A model generated the notes under the pieces. The model was not told where the DNA came from. It searched no databases and saw only the letters and a list, made by a program, of their open reading frames with translations. A program made the position numbers and the translations under genes. This document shows positions 6,244 through 7,886 of a DNA stretch of 7,886 bases, in pieces. Positions within the stretch are counted from its first letter, which is position 1; the number at the start of each line of letters is the position of its first letter. Source of the stretch: an uncultured Saprospiraceae bacterium (lineage in GTDB: Bacteria; Bacteroidota; Bacteroidia; Chitinophagales; Saprospiraceae); NCBI GenBank assembly GCA_937930625.1, contig CALHBW010000420.1, positions 1 to 7,886 of the forward strand, in the 5' to 3' direction.

Positions 6244-6262
6244 CAACTACCGACTACGGACT
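6233..6262. repeat. dispersed 30-bp repeat, copy B
   Basis: This matches copy A (4077-4106) at 29 of 30 bases; the single difference is C at 6251 against G at 4095. It ends 8 bp before the DUF1501 start codon, so it occupies the region where the ribosome would bind. Its left part is also the right arm of the 6191-6243 hairpin. Confidence 0.85.
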
Positions 6263-6270
6263 AAAAAATT

Positions 6271-7674
6271 ATGTCACATTATAATAGAAGAGATTTCCTG
6301 AGTACACTTGGTTTAGGCTGCGCTTCTGTCGGAGCTACTACTTTACTTTCAGGTATTACCAATATGGGTTTGCTCAATGCAGCCGCCTCAGCCAATGCCC
6401 CCGTTTACACCCAAAACGGTTACAAAGCACTCGTCTGTATCCTCCTTGCGGGCGGCAATGATAGCTACAATATGCTCATTCCGCGTGGTGCATCTGAATA
6501 TACCGAATATGCCGATGTACGTACCAATCTCAAAATTCCGCAAGAGCAACTCCTCCCCGTCAATCCGCTCAATCCTGATGGTAGACTATACGGTTTACAT
6601 CCGAATATGCCCAATATCCAAAGCATGTTCAACACCGGAAAACTTGCATTCATTGCCAATGTAGGCGCACTCGTAGCACCAACCACACTGACCACTTTCA
6701 ATGGTGCCCAAAACCTCCCGCTTGGTTTGTTTTCCCATTCCGACCAAGAAAAACATTGGCAAACCTCTGTACCGCAAGATAGAAATGCACTCGGATGGGG
6801 CGGCAGATTGGCAGACATCCTCCACACCAATAACGCCAATCAAAATATCTCCATGAATATCTCTTTAAATGGTATCAATATCTTCCAACGCGGTGACATC
6901 ATACAATCATATGCCATAGAACCCAGAAATAGTGGCAGTGTTGCCATCACAGGTAGTAGCAATAATGGTTTTTACCAAACCCTCAAACGCCAAACACTCG
7001 ACAATCTACTGGACATCAACTATCAAAACATACTCGAAAAGGCTTATGCCAATTCAGTAACAGGCTCAAAAGAAAGCTCTTTGGAGTTTAGTACCGCGAT
7101 TGATAACGGAGTGTCATTTACGACTGTTTTTGGGGAAGATAATCTTTCTCAACGCCTCAATATGGTTGCCAAAACCATCGCCGCACGAGATTTTTTGAAC
7201 GTCAGTAACCAAACATTTTTCGTACAATTAGGCGGCTTTGACACCCACGATAATTTTATGCTCGAACACGGCGAACTCATGGCAACGCTTGATACTGCCC
7301 TCCAATCCTTCTACGATACCCTCGTTGAGTTGGGCGTAGAAAATGACGTGACTACCTTCACCATTTCCGATTTTGCCCGCAAACTCGTCTCCAATGGCAA
7401 TGGCTCTGACCACGCATGGGGCGGACATGCGCTCGTGATGGGCGGCGCAGTTGGCGGACAAAAAATCTATGGGCAATACCCCAATCTCTATCTCGGCAAT
7501 TCACTCGATACAGGCGATGGCAGATTGATACCCACCACTTCATGCGACGAGTATTTTGCCGAATTAGCCATGTGGTTTGGGGCTTCCCCTTCTGATTTGA
7601 ACCAAATTTTGCCAAACATCGGTAATTTCTGGACGCCATCAGCAGGTAGTCAGCCCATTGGTTTTATGGGATAA
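6271..7674 (+). CDS. DUF1501 family exported protein with Tat-like signal
   Basis: This 467-aa protein is of the DUF1501 family, placed in the alkaline phosphatase/sulfatase-like fold group, with no established substrate. The N-terminus has a twin-arginine motif (NRRDFLS, Arg 6 and 7) and a hydrophobic stretch ending near ASANA (39-43), suggesting export in folded form by the Tat system. Family motifs occur in order: LLAGGNDSYNML (58-69), LFSHSDQEKHWQT (153-165), GGFDTHDN (321-328), SDFARK (366-371), GSDHAWGGHALVMGGAV (378-394) and LPNIGNF (447-453). The Asp and His residues in them are placed like metal ligands of that fold, which is inference. Most relatives I recall have EFGR where this has DFAR, a small change. 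It follows DUF1800 in the same direction after 92 bp and is probably co-transcribed. The role is unknown; a joint envelope function of the pair is a guess from their constant association. Confidence 0.93.
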   Translation: MSHYNRRDFLSTLGLGCASVGATTLLSGITNMGLLNAAASANAPVYTQNGYKALVCILLAGGNDSYNMLIPRGASEYTEYADVRTNLKIPQEQLLPVNPLNPDGRLYGLHPNMPNIQSMFNTGKLAFIANVGALVAPTTLTTFNGAQNLPLGLFSHSDQEKHWQTSVPQDRNALGWGGRLADILHTNNANQNISMNISLNGINIFQRGDIIQSYAIEPRNSGSVAITGSSNNGFYQTLKRQTLDNLLDINYQNILEKAYANSVTGSKESSLEFSTAIDNGVSFTTVFGEDNLSQRLNMVAKTIAARDFLNVSNQTFFVQLGGFDTHDNFMLEHGELMATLDTALQSFYDTLVELGVENDVTTFTISDFARKLVSNGNGSDHAWGGHALVMGGAVGGQKIYGQYPNLYLGNSLDTGDGRLIPTTSCDEYFAELAMWFGASPSDLNQILPNIGNFWTPSAGSQPIGFMG

Positions 7675-7681
7675 ATGTAGC

Positions 7682-7714
7682 GCGATTTTCGAATCGTTTT
7701 TGTGTCTTTTTTTT
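7682..7714 (+). terminator. weak Rho-independent terminator after DUF1501
   Basis: A 5-bp stem (CGATT 7683-7687 with AATCG 7692-7696) closes a TTCG tetraloop, a stable loop type in RNA, and is followed directly by five T and then, after GTGTC, eight more T (7707-7714). It starts 8 nt after the stop codon. The short AT-containing stem makes it weaker than the terminator at 1056-1093. Confidence 0.55.
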
Positions 7715-7749
7715 GTATTGAAAATTTTTTAATGCAAAAAAAATAAGGG

Positions 7750-7886
7750 TCTTTGACAATTTTTGCAAATTCAATAAAACTTGTATTTCACGCAGAGTTC
7801 GCAGAGAACGCAGAGTGCTAATAATCAATTCTCTGCGACCTCTGCGTTCTCCGCGTGAGACACTATTTGCAAAAAATTGTCAAAGA
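7750..7886. repeat. 137-bp element with terminal and nested inverted repeats
   Basis: Outer arms 7750-7770 (TCTTTGACAATTTTTGCAAA plus T) and 7865-7886 are inverted repeats, perfect except for one extra A. Nested inside, 7788-7815 pairs with 7831-7858 at 23 of 28 places around a 15-nt loop; both arms are built from CGCAGAG units. CGCAGAG-rich inverted repeats of this kind are common dispersed intergenic repeats in several bacterial phyla. The terminal repeats make it look like a small non-coding mobile element or repeat unit. It ends on the final base of the window, so more sequence may continue outside. Confidence 0.65.

Noticed and set aside
4077..6262. DUF1800 gene as a composite transposon between the two 30-bp repeats
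   Set aside because: There is no transposase, the repeats are direct and very short, and the gene is in its usual place before DUF1501.
6465..6839. 124-aa - strand open frame inside the DUF1501 gene
   Set aside because: It is antisense to conserved DUF1501 motifs and has no family features of its own.
7788..7858. Possible CRISPR array from the repeated CGCAGAG units
   Set aside because: The units are 7-10 nt, adjacent and arranged as inverted arms; there are no spacers of regular length and no cas genes.

Overview
This window is ordinary chromosomal DNA from a member of the Bacteroidota, probably of the Saprospiraceae or Chitinophagales kind. The clues are AT-rich intergenic DNA, genes with no clear Shine-Dalgarno sequence, a heptosyltransferase-like protein with a C-terminal cysteine cluster, a DUF937/OmpA fusion, a CCA-adding enzyme with an HD domain, and a DUF1800-DUF1501 gene pair. 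The lineage is an inference from protein style; there is no rRNA or other direct marker.

Layout from left to right: (1) the 3' part of an OmpA-type envelope protein gene on the + strand (2-949), which runs in from outside the window; (2) a short inverted repeat (951-1010) and a textbook intrinsic terminator (1056-1093); (3) a glycosyltransferase family 9 gene on the + strand (1119-2075); (4) a 464-bp gene-free stretch between convergent genes (2076-2539), filled with nested inverted repeats that look like a MITE plus a shrunken second copy; (5) a CCA tRNA nucleotidyltransferase gene on the - strand (2540-3976); (6) a 405-bp divergent spacer with a hexamer tandem repeat, a dispersed repeat and two small palindromes; (7) a DUF1800 gene (4382-6178) and a DUF1501 gene (6271-7674), both + strand, both with export signals and probably co-transcribed; (8) a weak terminator and, ending on the last base of the window, a 137-bp element with terminal inverted repeats (7750-7886).

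The genes fall into separate tasks. The OmpA-like protein and the GT9 enzyme belong to envelope and surface-glycan biology, although the strong terminator between them argues against one simple operon. The CCA enzyme is housekeeping tRNA maturation. DUF1800 and DUF1501 proteins are commonly encoded side by side in many bacteria, are predicted to be exported, and have no established biochemical function.

No defence system, CRISPR array, transposase, phage gene or RNA gene is visible. The most notable content is non-coding: several different inverted or dispersed repeat families occupy the spacers. In particular, the two structures between the convergent genes share both of their terminal sequences, which suggests a small mobile element and an internally deleted derivative.
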